Positions 12,321 to 25,637 are shown, numbered from the stretch's first letter. The stretch is DNA of 64,000 nucleotides from Calycina herbarum (GCA_001414485.1 LLEY01000026.1:1-64000), one strand, 5' to 3'. Numbers and translations are program-made. Notes: a model not told the origin generated them from the letters alone.

Positions 12321-13542
12321 TTTCTTCTTCTTCTGGTGTAGGGACGGTGATGGGGGGATGGGTTTTATTGGAGGTGGCTGAGTTTGTGAGATGTAATTGT
12401 AGTTATTGAAGGATAAGTGATGGATGGTTGATTCAGGGTGGGGGGTTCTGTAATTTTGAGATTGAATTTATATCTCGAAGATAAGGAAAACCGATTCATG
12501 ATGTAACAAGGGATTCTAAAAATTGGAGGTGAGGAGTCACTCGGCGTGTCTTGGGGTGGAAGTAAGCAAGTGTTTTAGGTCAGAGCAATTGTTTCAAGTG
12601 AGAACACGTGTTCGCTTATTTTGAGGGTGTTAGAAATATTTTGAGGAATGGAATAAGAAGGGATTATTGAGGCTTAAAACAATCATTATGGGGTTGGTGA
12701 TGCGAGGAATTCCCGGTGGTAAGAGAATAGGCCGGTTTTGAAATAGTCTGGAACGGGAATTTTCTGCACGTGACAGCCCCTGCTCCCTTAAGGTTCTGTC
12801 ACTTTGTTACAGTTCCTTCATGATTATAAGAACTGGTATGCTTTATTCACTAATCATATACCTGACCAACTCTACCTAGATATCCTCTAAGTTTGCTATA
12901 ATCAACCTCGATAGTTTGTTGAAATAACTTAAGTCTTCTAATTGTCTAGAATAATTGTATTAAATAAAAGTTATTAGGATGAGTACCTAATACTGTATAC
13001 TTTCAAACCATTGGAGACTCCTTTTAGTTATATATATTGGTCTAAAAAATTCGAAAAATATAATATAATAGCTTAACTTACTAGACTGACTACTTAAGAC
13101 TATAAAGTAGCAACGTAACTAATTAATTCCGCAATTGGCTGGCGAATAAAGATACCAGAACATATCAGCGGATTAAATTCGGGAAAACTGTTGGTTTGTC
13201 TTCGGAAAGATGATGATCCCATAGTCCTCTGTAAATATTACTTGTCTGAGCATAAAGACTTTGATACCACTCTGATTCCGGTACGCCACTCGATTTCTGG
13301 GATCAGTACGACTTGATATTTTCAACTTGTGGTGATCACAGTGTGTATTTACAAAAATTTGAAGCTCTACTTTCTATGAGTTTATAGGTATCAAAGCTCT
13401 AGAACAAAAATTCCAATGGTATATAAATCATCACTCATGCAACCATCCATGCTATGCAATTAAACAGGCTAAACGCCAAAAGCAACGCTCAAAATGCCAC
13501 ACCGCTGAAATGAACCCCCCATTACCTTCCCCATCAACTTCA
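12321..13542. other. intergenic, AT-rich middle
   Basis: Promoter side of the GNAT gene, then an AT-rich stretch at about 12830-13150 made largely of A/T with no ORF, then the 3' side of the peptidase gene. The AT-rich part includes GTCTAGAATAATTGTATTAA and may be an old relic related to the small palindromic repeat family noted at 39.7, 46.0 and 60.1 kb, but the match is too weak to annotate. Confidence 0.4.
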
Positions 13543-15965
13543 TCAATTCTTGGCTGTCCACTTGGTAGGAACTCCTTCCCCAACAGTAAACTTTGATTTC
13601 GCATCGTCATTGAAAGCCACGGTATCATATGCATATCTCCCAATAGTTCCCTCCTTTTTGGTGGTACTTCCTTCAACGCACTGCTTAGCACCCCATGCGC
13701 GATCAGCTACTCGTCCCCAGAGACCTGCGACATCAAAAAGATCGGATGGCTCGAAGTAGATTCTGCAGTTTGTGGCTTCGTAGACGAATTCGAGGGGGGT
13801 CTCGTCTGCGTTTGTGGAGTTGTAGTTATTCTTCAAATTGAAACGACCTGATAACTCGGAAGGTCCGATGGGAGGATCGACGATGGTGACATTGTATTGA
13901 ACGGGTATGGATTGAAGTGATGGGTATTGAAGTTTTTGTTGTGCGTAGACGGCTTGAGAATCATAGCATGCTTTTGTCAGGTTGCGGATTTCTTTGTGGC
14001 CAAGGACTTGTGCACTATTTCTCTTTATTAGTTTTTGTAATTTCGAGATGTGGTAAGTGAACGTACCCTTTCGTCCCTCCAACTCCTTGCATTGGTCCAG
14101 TCTTCGCTCTTCCTCCGACGGCAATACTCCTCACTCCACCTTGGGACTTCATCAACTGCGAGAATAGAGCACAAGTAGACCCACAAGTCCCATCTTGCAA
14201 AAGAATGATATCTATATCGGGCAAAGTATCCGGTGCGTTCCCACCCCCGAAGCCCTTTCCTCCGTTTCCAGGTCTTTGAAGAGCAGTGAAGTTATCCCCA
14301 GAAATCGTATTGGGACCATTGAAATCTTTGTAGGTCTTGAATTTTTGGTTGTTTGCATCTATCATGTCGCCGATGGAGTAAGAGCCGAAAGATGCTCCGA
14401 CGTTGTCGAAAAGTTTGGTCTTTACGTTATCCATGGCTGTTGCGACGTTGGAGAGGAAATCTGTCATGGGGGTGGAACGTTGACGAGTTGCGCCGAGGAC
14501 TCTATCTGAGGGGAAGAAAGCACCGAAAGTTTGGTAGCCGTTTCCTACAACGCCTCCGCCATTGCCTTGGACCTGGTGATTGTCAGTACTCTTATTTTTG
14601 GAAGTTTGAATGGGTGTATGGAGGATTGCGGAACTTACATCGACAACCATCTTGGTTTTTCCAGCTGATTTCGCGAGAGCAATGAATTGCTGGATTATAG
14701 CAACTTGACTGACTTTCGTTTTTTCCTCATCAGTAAAAGCAGTGATATCAAGGACGGCCACGTTAGAGTTTGGTTCCTTAAGGAAGTAACCAGCTGTTTT
14801 TCCGTCTGGGTCTCCAATAACAGGGGTAGGAAATCCAGTCTTGGAAGGAAATGCATTTCCCGGTTGCACAGAGGTTTTCGCCTGTCTAACATTGATTTTC
14901 GTTGCAGCAGCAATACTCTTTGGAGGAGCAACAAACTGGCTATAAACATCTGAGCCGCTTTTTACATTGTTGAAACTTTTCATTAGAGCCGCGTAATTGT
15001 CTTTGGATTGAGAGGTTCCATTCTCAAATGTCCATGAGGTTTTATCGGCGTTGAAACCGTGTTGGTAGATCTTTCCTTGTGGTTCATCGCCCACGTCTCC
15101 GTTGAGAGGGAGTTTGGAGTAAACGAGGTTGTAGATCGCGTCAGGGTCATGGTATTGTTCAGCGTCGAGACCTGCGCGGAGCATGAAGTCTGGTGCTGGT
15201 TCTCCGTTGATGGTTTTTATGGGTGAGGGTTTGAACGAGTTTGGGGCTTTTTTGAGTTGAATCAAGTCACCTATTTCGTTTGTTGGTATATGAACTTGGA
15301 AATCTTAGAAGGGAGGGGGGGCTGCTACTTACTGACGATGTATGGCTGCGGAATGCTTTTGCCATCGAGAGAAACAGAAACCACAGGTGGAAGTCCGAGA
15401 CTGACTGTGAATAAATCATTCAGAGGCAGAGGGACACCAGCGTGGTAATCTCGCTGCAAAACGTTGACCAGAAAGTTAACATCATTTTCAAAATCCCATT
15501 CGCTTTTGTAAAATCCGCCCTTGATGTTCTCGGAGATCTTCCCAATCCCACCAATCACATCAACAGCATCAAGTGTCCAACCTTCCGGGGGTGTTTTGAG
15601 ATAAGCCAGTGTACTCTGAAAATTGAGGTAAGGAAGGTAGTAATCGAGATATGCTTGTGCTTTTTTGGCATCCAGAGGTACTGAATCGAGGCATTTTTGC
15701 ACGACTGATACGGGGATGTGGGCGCTCTTTTGGTTTCCAATGGGATTGTTTCCTAACAATCGTTAACGATGATAAACGTTGGAGGTTCAAGAAATATACC
15801 AGCTGGGGTTTTCCACGAAGCTTCAAGACTGGCAACTGCAGCACATGGTTCTTGATTACTCTGTCTGGCTTCAACCTGTGTTGGAGATGTCGTGACTTTC
15901 GAAGAAGGTGCAGCAAATGTAGAACCAACAAACACCACCGCAAAAAGACCCTGTGAGAGATGCAT
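13543..15965 (-). CDS. secreted peptidase S41-family protein (CPAF-like)
   Basis: Five exons (15965-15800, 15752-15333, 15270-14639, 14572-14067, 14014-13543) sum to 2196 nt, giving 731 aa. It starts MHLSQGLFAVVFVGSTFAAP, a clear secretion signal; an in-frame ATG 28 codons upstream (16049) is less likely. The catalytic region reads LQDGTCGSTCALFSQLM, where the serine after CG is the expected S41 nucleophile, preceded by the conserved strand DIDIILL. The glycine-rich loop GNGGGVVGNGYQTF is also typical of fungal S41 proteins. The family's peptidases cut after hydrophobic residues; many fungal members are annotated only by similarity to the chlamydial CPAF. Introns are 47, 62, 66 and 52 nt. Function outside the cell is inferred. 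Confidence 0.85.
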
Positions 15966-17783
15966 ACTAGGAAAAGAAACGATACGTAAAGAAAATTGAG
16001 AAATAAAGAAAGTAGGAAAAAGGAAAAACAAAGTATGTTGGAACAACAAAATCCTTCGCTGTTGTGAATCTTAATTGAAATAGAAAAGGTACGAAATACT
16101 TATTCTTTCGCATTTCTCCCCCAGAATAAGCCTCCTCCCCAAATCTCCCGCAGCCAGGTTGGGCGGGAACGGCTGATGCGGCGGATTTTGAGGCAGGCAT
16201 GCAAAACATTGAGGATGACAAGGTGCGAAGAGAGTAATTGTGGCGTACCTTTACCGTACTTCTCCACGATTCGAGTTCCCAAATAGGGAGGCTCAGATAC
16301 GAAACTGCGTAATTGGTCAAAAAATACTCCAAACAGTCCTGTGAATGTAAGCTCCCCTGAGTGGCTAAGCGACAGAGTTTCAAGTCCATGATTAGGTCTT
16401 CTGAAAATAGAGCAGAATGATTGGCTAAAAACTGCGAGAAACCTCAAGCCACAACTGGGTGTGGCGCATATTGCGTAAATATTTGACCAATGCGAAGCCC
16501 CGCTGAAGCTTATTTTGACATGTATTCGTCGCGTTAAAACCCCAAGCCCGGGGGCGATGAATTTTTGATGTCCTCAACTGGGCATTTTCCACCGAGAGTG
16601 ACAACAACAAGCCATCTCGTTCTTAAAAGTCCAGTCACCTGTTAAAGGATTTTAGGTAATATCAGTCGAAATTAACGTTGGTCCTTCATGTTCCTACTAT
16701 CGCGGCGGGCGTATGTCAGCTCCCGCGGTTTCTCAATCCTGCTGCGAGGCGCAGTCGCGCCGTTGTTTCGAGTTTCGAACGACCGAGTTAGTTGGTGGAC
16801 CAGCCTTGCGATGGGGATATGCTAAATTTCGTAGCGAGGAGGGGTTTTGATGGAATGTTGGCCAATCGAAGATCGTGAAGTTGGTTGTTTTGGTTTGTTG
16901 CAAATCGCGTTTTCTTATACGCACCTAGCGGCACGTGATGGCAGTGCTAAAGTCTAAATAAGGAAAGGATCAGCTCGTGTTTTTTATGTGGTCGATTTGA
17001 CTGTGCTCAAAAATGGCTATGGTATTACTGTCAACCCGATTCTCCCCCTTCTGCATATACTGCACCCATGTCACGTGTTGCATGTCAAGTAAAGAAACAC
17101 CTAATTTGTCGGCGCCTGCAAGTTTTCAACTGGTGCTGTATCCAGGAGTTGGCTTGTCTGACTGCTATTTACACTTTGTTGAGGAATCTGTGGGTGAGGT
17201 TGGATATTTTCAATTAGTCTTTTAACACGGGCATGAAGGTAGTCGCTAAAAAACAATTATAGGCCCCACGAATAACCAAATGAGAGAATGAATTTGAACC
17301 ACGAAACCAAATTGGTCGATAGTGGAGTGGTTCTTCATCTAGACTTTCTAGATATGCTGGAGTGTTCGCGATTACACTGTGAATTTGTACTGCAGTCCCT
17401 GTGAGATTGATAACCGTTCGACGAACAGGATGTTGCAGCACTTGGAAGTATGATATAATTCGCGGAAAATGATGCCAACTGAACTAAACAAAGCACTATG
17501 CACTCTCAAAGCTTGGTCTCCTTACTCGTTTTCACGGCATATTATGAACAAAATCGTGGGTATCCGGAGCCACGTTTCGATTGCGAATTTTCGTCCCAAT
17601 TATTTCTACCAATTCCAAATTTGAGCATGATTCATTGAATGATTCATATTTACCCCTCACCTTCCCCTCACGTTACCTTCGTCTATACAAACATCTTTCT
17701 CGTGCACTCTCCTCCTACACTTCTTTTTCTACACGACAATAGGCATACCTCGGTGTGCTGGGAGACGCCCAGAGGCCAACAAA
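15966..17783. other. divergent promoter region, no gene supported
   Basis: A 1.8-kb gap between the leftward S41 gene and the rightward BCS1-type gene. Several overlapping ORFs of 60-140 codons exist on the minus strand (for example around 16100-16450 and 17214-17441), but none has a recognisable domain or splice pattern. Confidence 0.45.
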
Positions 17784-19610
17784 ATGGCAGACACTTTGTC
17801 CTTCAACTCGACAATTTTCCAGCAATTTAACACCTCCGGTTCAACACCTCTGGCCACTCAAATTGCAACTCGTTTACTCGAAAGCTTTGTGCCTGGTTAT
17901 GCCACCGCCCACGCCTTCATTCTGGAAGTTTTCCATTTCGACACCAGCGTAGTGGTCACCGCAGCTGCCGGAATCCTCTTAACAGTCAGGCTTGGCAGAT
18001 ACTTGTGGACTTCTACCCTCAACCTGTTATGGAACTTTTGGACTTCCAAGGTGGTTTTGAATGGGTTTGATGATGCCTGGGACCACTTGTCTTTCTTGCT
18101 TGAAGATCCAAAATATACTGGCCGATCGAGATACCTTCAACTGAAAACCAAATACGAACACAATTGCTCTGACCTCCTTGCAAATTTGGAATTTGGTCCG
18201 GATGGAAGATGGTTGAACTTTTCTAACCAGAGCTCCATGCGAAAACCGGTTTATTCCCCAGGCGAAGGGGCTCATTGGTTTCGAATCAATGGGCGTTACT
18301 TCAAGTTCACCCGTAGTGTATCTGAGAACAATTGGGGAGGAACTAGCGAAAGGATCCATATCTCGTGCTACGGGCCTTCAACATTACCAATCAAGAACCT
18401 CATTATCGACGCAAAAAAACACTATTACAAAATGAAGAAAGGAAACAATGGAAAAACGCATATCTACCGCCCCAGGGAATCATATTACAGCAGCCCATGG
18501 GCCTTTGCCACTGAGCGTCACTGTAGACCAATCGATACCATTGTACTAGATCAAGATATCAAGGAACAAATACTGGAGGACATCAATGAGTATCTGCATC
18601 CCCATACCGAACGCCGGTGTAAGTGGAAAAACTTGTTTCTCTGTCGAACCCCGATAATGCCTTCCTCTCATTCTCTTTCCCGCTAGAAAAATGCTGATCT
18701 TTTGTAGATTCAAACCGTGGCATCCCGTACCGCAGAGGATGTAAGTATTCGTAATCCCGCAGCCTGAGTGTTCTAACATGAATGAAAAGATCTTTTCTAT
18801 GGACCACCGGGAACTGGCAAATCGTCCATCTGCTTTGCTTTGGCGGGTGTTTTTGGATTGGATGTCTATGTCATGTCACTCTTGAAGAAGGGAATGAACG
18901 AAGAGGAACTGGTAAAACTTTTCACCTCTCTCCCAGCCCGATGTATTGTGCTACTGGAGGACATCGATGCTGCGGATCTGCGCAACAGGAAGCTGCCTAG
19001 GGAGAAGTCCGAAGACAAATCTACAGACGCCGAGGAAAAGAAGTCCGAGGAAAAGGAAAAAGAGAAAGAAGATGCCTCCGGAGGAATGTCTTTGTCCGCC
19101 TTGCTCAATGCCATCGATGGTAAGCTTCCCCGATTTTCTACCGATTTATCAGAGGTTGACGACTTGAGCAGGAGTTGCATCACAGGAAGGTCGTGTTTTG
19201 ATAATGACAACCAATAAACCGGAGAGTCTCGACAAAGCCCTAATTCGTCCCGGACGAGTTGACTTCCAAATTGGATTCCAGAATGCAACTCAAAAGCAAG
19301 CCAGAGAGATTTTCGAGCGAATGTACATCAGTGATGACGTTCTACCTCCAACACCCAAGCGTCCGGAAGCGAGAAAACTAGCAAATCCCCAAACAAATCG
19401 CAAGAAAGCAACAAGCCTTTTGCTGATGATATAAAATCTCTCGCTCAACAGTTCGCCGCCATAGTCCCTGATGATTTGTTTAGCCCCGCGGAATTGCAGG
19501 GATTTTTGGTTCGACGAAAGAAGGAACCTTCGACGGCAGTGCGGGACGTAGAGGGTTGGGTCAAACAGACGCAGGAGCAGAAGAAAGAAGAAGCTAAAAA
19601 GTCCCAGTAG
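17784..19610 (+). CDS. BCS1-type AAA ATPase, with one-base frameshift near the C-terminus
   Basis: Exons 17784-18618, 18708-18740, 18790-19119 and 19172-19610. The N-terminus has a membrane segment (about residues 50-70, VVVTAAAGILLTVRLGRYLW), then the BCS1 N-terminal domain, then the AAA module with YLFYGPPGTGKSS (Walker A), ARCIVLLEDIDAAD (Walker B) and VLIMTTNKPESLDKALIRPGR. A Lys/Glu-rich insert sits between Walker B and the next helix, common in fungal paralogs. The conserved tail (FSPAELQGFLVRRKKEPSTA) is in another frame: the exons sum to 1637 nt, one short of a multiple of three, and the break lies near ACACCCAAGCG (about 19351-19360). Either a base is missing from the C run or the copy is decaying. 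True BCS1 inserts the Rieske protein into complex III; this divergent member may do something else. Confidence 0.82.
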
Positions 19611-20380
19611 AATACAGAGCCCGTGAAAAATGCATTCAGAACGTGTATATTAGATCACATTAGAAATAAAAAGCGTTGGTTTTCAAATCAATCTTGTTGA
19701 CTAATCAAAATCAAGAAACAAGTGCATCATTACCCAATGATAAATCGAATTGCGTATACCGGAATGCTTTTTGAACATCTGCCTAGAGTATTATGGAGCG
19801 GAGAAATTGATAGGAAGTTGTAAGAAAACAGGACCTTCCCGTTTAGGGACATGATGCTATCTGACCCAACAAACTCGTCCGAGACATTTAAAGCAGCACT
19901 GAGCATTTGAGATCTTTCAAGGGTAGAAGAGTGGACTTTATCTGACTAAGCTGATTGCGTAAAATGACTTTCTGTTGTAATAAAATGCTGATGAAAATAA
20001 GAATGATGAGATGAAAACAAAAATGGTAAGATGCTACCTGTTAGCTTCGGTGAATTTACGAGAGCCTCGTAGAAGTTTTAACATAACTACTCATGGCAGT
20101 CAAAAGCATAAAGACTTTAGGTCTCCCGCCCTGAAGCCGCGAAGGCCCGCCGCTTTGGCTCAGTGCAGCCACAGTGGCTCAACCATTCCTCATCTACAGT
20201 CTACAGTCACATCGCGCCATTCCGTACTGTGCCGCAATCGTCACTAGATTTCGAGCTCTAGTAAGCTCTGGATCTGGGATTGTTCAATATGGTTTTCTTG
20301 CGTACTCCCTGTCCGCGATTCTATTTAAGCTGCGTTGAACCTTTCCCTCGAAAAGTTGTGCCACCGCCTCAGAGCTTAAG
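19611..20380. other. intergenic, promoter of the ABCC gene
   Basis: No gene supported. A 3'-end region of the BCS1-type gene on the left and the promoter of the ABCC transporter on the right. The short ORF around 20011-20247 has no family features. Confidence 0.5.
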
Positions 20381-23300
20381 ATGACCTTCTCCAGCGGAGA
20401 CAGGAAGTTGCTCCAGCTCAATGCACAGGACTTTGACTTTAATGTTCAGTTTGAACAGCTATTCTTTTTGATCATACCCTCAATCTTGTTTATCATCACA
20501 TCGTCATGGCGGACCTTTTATCAAGCCCGGAAGCCCACTGTGGTAAACGCCCCAATTTTTCAACTCATAAAACTGGTAAGTTCCTAAGAGAGGATCAAAA
20601 GGTGTACATATACTGATTTTAATTGATAGGGTGCCATCATGACCTATGTTGGTGTTGAACTCTCGCTCCTCATTTTGGTTGCTGCTGGGTCCTTCAATAT
20701 AACCAACATGTTCATTGCATCCTCTGTTCTCAAGCTCGTGGCTGCATTATTCATGATAACGTTGAGTGTTGTTGACCATAGCAAGAGTCTCAGACCGTCC
20801 ATACTGCTTAATGGCTACTTGTTCTTGACTCTCCTCCTGGATGGAGCCCAAGCAAGGACTCTTTTTCTCTCGTCTGGCGATAAACCCGAGCACACCTATA
20901 GTATCATCTTCAGTGTTGGTCTAGCTTTGAAGATTGGAATATTGCTTTTAGAAGCCCAACGAAAGTCTCGATGGGTGAATTGGGACGACAAGGAGCACAG
21001 TCCGGAAGAAACGAGCGGGATTTTCTCCCTCGGCGTCTTTTTCTGGCTCAACAAACTGTTCTTTGACGGATACAAAAAACTCTTGACGCTAGACGATCTT
21101 TATCCACTCGATAATGCATTGAAGGCTGAAGCGCTACACGAGAAATTCTCTAGGAACATGGACTATACCAAACTGAAGGGCGACAAATTTGGTCTTGTGA
21201 AGGTGCTAATCCGCACGCTGAAAGTTCCTCTGCTCCTTCCAGTCGCTCCACGGTTGGCGCTTCTTGGTTTTACCATTTGCCAACCTTTTTTCATTGAGAG
21301 ACTGCTTCAGCACCTGTCCAAGCCTGAACTCGATGCTAACATTGGATACGGCTTCATCGGGGCTGCAGTTTTGAGTAAGTTAAGCTTTTTCACTGACAGA
21401 ATTTGCTTCTCCAAATACTAACGGTCATCAAAGTTTATTCTGGGAGTGCGATTTCAATGGCTCTCTGCTGGTAAGTCACCCAACAATAATATACGTCCAA
21501 GACCCAGCACTTACGATCATAGGTACTTCCACCATCGAATGCGCTCAATGGCGAGATCAATATTGGTCACTGAGACCTTCATTAGAGCTACGAAAGCGCA
21601 AATCGGAACAGGCGATGATAGCGCTGCTCTGACTTTGATGAGTACAGACATAGAGCGAATCAATATCGGGTTCCGAGCTCTACACGACATCTGGGCAAGC
21701 ACAATACTGGTCGCTTTTGCTAGTTGGATGCTATACAATCACCTTGGACCAATATTTGCTGCCCCAATAGGAATTGTCATCATCTGCTTACTCGGTTTAT
21801 CAGTTGTCATGAAATTTATTGGAAACTCACAGAGGTTATGGATGTCCGGGGTCCAAAAGCGCGTCGGTCTGACCGCCACGGTTATCTCTAACATGAAAAA
21901 CTTGAAGATATCTGGCCTTTCTACCCCCATCAGGGACTTCGTACAAAAGCTTCGTGTGTCAGAGTTGGCAGCGGGTGTCCGGTTCCGCAAGATTTCGATT
22001 ACCGCGGCGCTCTTGGGTTTCACCCCCTTGCTAATCAGCCCCCCGGTTGCTTTTGCTTTTGCTCAAAGAAAACTGGATGCCGCGACAATGTTCACCAGTC
22101 TTTCTTGGCTTTTGTTGTTAACGGACCCGCTCTCGCAGATATTCCAAAATATCCCCGAGATTCTTTCTGGGCTCGCCTGTCTCGGGCGAATTCAAGCCTT
22201 TCTTGAGTGTGAGACTCGCCATGATTTTCGTCAGGTCATTTCTTCATCTAAGTCAGAACTTCATCCTGTTGTTATCAAGAATGGGAAGTTTGGCTGGGAA
22301 GCTAATAACTTCGCCTTGCAGAACATCAATACTCGCGTGCCCAAGTCCTCGCTCACTATTATCGTCGGGCCAGTGGGGTCTGGGAAATCTACGATGTGCA
22401 AGACACTACTGGGAGAGATCCCTTTCAGCGAGGGTAGTGTGATTATGAGCACTCGATTCCCTCATGTTGCATTTTGCGACCAACCAGCGTTTCTATCCAA
22501 TGGGTCAATCAGAGACAATATTGTGGGATTCTCTTCATTCGATGACGAGAGATATGCCGAGATCATCCATGCTACGGCTCTAAGCTTCGACCTTGAGACA
22601 CTTCCTCAGGGTGACAAGACCAATGTTGGCTCTGGCGGTATTATCTTATCTGGCGGCCAAAAACAACGCCTCTCTCTCGCACGCGCTCTCTATTTGGAAT
22701 CCGATCTGCTTGTCTTAGATGATGTCTTCAGTGGTTTAGACGCAGATACCGAGGAGCAAGTATTTCGACGGGTTTTCGCTCCAGGTGGATTACTCAAAAG
22801 ACGTCAAGCTACTGTCGTGCTATGCACTCACAGTATCAAACACCTTCCCGCGGCTGATAATATTATAGCACTCGGGAACGGCACCATTGTCGAACAAGGT
22901 AGCTTTGATAAACTAATGAGCCTTGAAGGTTATGTACAGCGTCTGGGACTGAAAGATTCTTCTGGTAGTGATACTTTATCCGAGAAAACCGAAATGAAGA
23001 AAGGCGAACAAGAATTAAAACCTCAACTTTATCACACAGCAACTCGCAAATCATCTCTTGCGACCGGTATTGATCCAGCGCGACAAGTTGGTGATAAAAC
23101 AGTTTACAAACATTACTTCAAGAGCATGGGAAAGAGTGCTGTGCTATTTAGTCTAATGTTTACAACTTTTTGGGGTTTCTTTACAAATTTTCCAACAATT
23201 TGTAAGTTGAATTCGTTTTTCCTGGTGATGAGGGGAATTATATCTGACTAATACTAAAACTAGGGCTCAAATACTGGTCCGATGATGTTTACTCCCGATA

Positions 23301-25637
23301 TCCAACTCATACCTACGCTTACTACGCCGGAATATTTGCTTTGCTTCAAATCTGTGCCCTGCTTTCGCTGCTTGGGCTTGGTATCACAAGTAAGGTAATG
23401 GGGACACTGTTCCCCTACTTCCTTTCTCTTGAACCACTCCTGAATCACTCCAAAATTATTCCTGAACCCCAGCATTTATCCTGTGCCGTATCCCGAGACA
23501 TCTTTTGATAGGCAAAAACTGACTCCCCCACCCTCTAGTTTATGTCACCTCTGTGAAAAGAGTAGGAGCTACTCTCCACCAGGAAGCTTTGAAAACACTC
23601 ATGCGAGCGCCGCTGAGCTTCTTCACGGCCACGGATACTGGTGTCATTACGAATTTGTTTTCACAAGATCTGAACCTTATAGACACAGAACTACCGAATG
23701 CACTTTTAAACGTTCTTTTGGTAAGTCACCTATAAAGATTCAATTTTGTGAATGCTCTGGTTTTATTGGCTCCTTGGCAGATGTCTCATGAAAGTCGGTT
23801 TATACTGACAAGAATATAGATTTCTCAAGTTATCGGGCAAGCTGCTGTTATGCTCAGTTCATCTCCATACCTGGCGATAAGCTACCCTTTCCTTGGTGGC
23901 CTACTGTATTTCCTACAAATGTTCTACTTGAGAACTTCAAGACAGCTTAGGTTGCTTGACCTTGAAGCCAAAAGTCCTCTATAGTAAGTCTAACGCAAGT
24001 CACCATCTTAAAGGGAACCTTGTGCTGACACGATTTTGCTCAGCACGCATTTTATCGATACAGTTAAGGGGGTTTCAACTCTGAGAGCCTTCGGTGAGTA
24101 AAATCTTGACACCCCCAATTCAATATATCTCTTTTCAAACTTTCGGTCCCCATGCCGACATCCATCTAAATTGTCACAGTGCCGTTGCTAACAATCAGAT
24201 CTCCCAGGCTTTCTGTCCAAAGATGTTGAAAAAAACGCTCGGCTCATCAATACCAGCCAACGACCCGCGTATCTTCTTGTCATGATTCAGCAATGGTAAG
24301 CAATACTTTCCTTCCGTACTTGGAAGGAAGTTCCACTCTCTTGGTTCCTTTCTATAAAAAAAAATACTTATTGTTGCGTTGGCAGGTTGAACCTTGTTCT
24401 TGCCCTTGTGGTCTGTAGGTAATGGGGACACCATTCTCCCACTTTTTTTCTCTTGAATCACTCCCAAGTCATTCCTGAACCCCAGCATTATCCTGTGCCG
24501 AATCCCGATATATCTTTTGATAGGCAATGCTGACTCTCCTATCTTCTAGGTGTGATGGCAACGGTTTTAACGACCCTTGCAGTCCAGCTCCATTCCAACT
24601 CCGGTTTCGTCGGTGCTTCTCTGGTAACTCTTATGAGTTTTGGAGAGAACGTTTCTACGATCGTTGTTTCCTACACCAGGCTTGAAACTTCTATCGGGGC
24701 TATAGCCAGACTGAAGACCTTTAATGAGAATGTGAAGCCAGAGGACAAAGCGGAGGAGGATATAGTCCCCCCTGAGCAATGGCCACAGAGCGGTGTGATT
24801 GAATTGAAGGGTGTTTCGGCAAGTTATAAGTAAGAGATATTTTTTCCCTAATATTAAAGTACACAAAATTAATATACGACGAGTAGTGCGGAAAACCAAA
24901 ACGGTGGCACACCCAACTTGGCTCTCAGCAACATCGAACTCACGATTAAATCGAGAGAGCGAGTGGCCATCTGCGGTCGTACGGGTAGCGGAAAGTCCAG
25001 CCTCGTCGCTTTATTCCTCAAACTTCTTGACCCTATCTCAGAGACAGCTGGAAACGCAGTGATCGACGATATTCCCCTCAACCGTATAGATCGATCCGCG
25101 TTGCGTCGACGCATAATCGCGGTACCCCAAGAGGCGGTATTCCTGCCAGACGGATCCAGCTTCCGAGCAAACCTTGATCCTTTCAACGTCTCAACACCCG
25201 AGGATTGCTATGCCGTTCTCGCTGCCGTAGGTTTATGGCACTTTGTCGAGGAACGAGGCGGTATGGATGCAGGTATGAATGCTGGAACTTTCAGTGCTGG
25301 GCAACGACAACTCATGTCACTCGGTCGCGCATTGCTCAGAAGACGAGTTCGTGCACGAAACCGGGGTGGTGGTGGCTCAGAGGGCGGTATATTGTTATTA
25401 GATGAGGTTAGTTCCAGCGTGGACCGGGTAACGGAGCGTGTTATGCAGGAAATTATAAGGGAGGAATTCCGGGATTATACGGTGGTGGCTGTTAGTCATC
25501 GATTGGAGATGATTATGGATTTTGATAGGGTGGTTGTTATGGATACAGGAAAGGTTGTGGAGGTCGGGAATCCGATTGCTTTAGCTGGAGAGGATGGAAG
25601 TAGGTTTGGTGAGTTGGTGAGGGCTGGGGCTCATTAG
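20381..25637 (+). CDS. ABCC/MRP-type full-size ABC transporter
   Basis: Twelve exons (20381-20575, 20630-21374, 21434-21470, 21523-23201, 23264-23389, 23539-23720, 23820-23983, 24044-24093, 24208-24295, 24386-24414, 24550-24829, 24887-25637) sum to 4326 nt, giving 1441 aa. It has an N-terminal hydrophobic TMD0-like region, TMD1, NBD1 (GPVGSGKST, LSGGQKQR, LLVLDDVFSGLD), TMD2 and NBD2 (GRTGSGKSS, FSAGQRQL, LLLDEVSSSVD). As in other ABCC proteins, NBD1 has Asp where the catalytic Glu would be and NBD2 has a non-canonical signature, so one composite ATP site should be degenerate. These fungal proteins export conjugates, drugs or secondary metabolites at vacuole or plasma membrane; the substrate is unknown and no biosynthetic cluster is next to it. 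Two of its eleven introns are homologous to each other (see repeats). Confidence 0.9.
23390..23538 (+). repeat. introner-like intron, copy 1 (ABCC intron 5)
   Basis: 149-nt intron starting GTAAGGTAATGGGGACAC and ending CCCACCCTCTAG. It is alignable from donor to acceptor with ABCC intron 10 (24415-24549). It contains a GGGGA...TCCCC hairpin just after the donor, a tandem TGAACCACTCC/TGAATCACTCC, the shared block CTGAACCCCAGCAT, and a CTGAC branch site after CTTTTGATAGGCAA. Confidence 0.85.
24415..24549 (+). repeat. introner-like intron, copy 2 (ABCC intron 10)
   Basis: 135-nt intron starting GTAGGTAATGGGGACACC and ending CTATCTTCTAG. The similarity to intron 5 starts and stops at the splice sites while the flanking exons are unrelated. 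Shared blocks include ATTCCTGAACCCCAGCA, TTATCCTGTGCCG and TCTTTTGATAGGCAA. It lacks one of the two tandem TGAAYCACTCC units. Confidence 0.85.

Noticed and set aside
15967..16447. Minus-strand ORFs of 115-140 codons upstream of the S41 peptidase.
   Set aside because: No family features, mutually overlapping frames, and the signal peptide of the peptidase begins cleanly at 15965.
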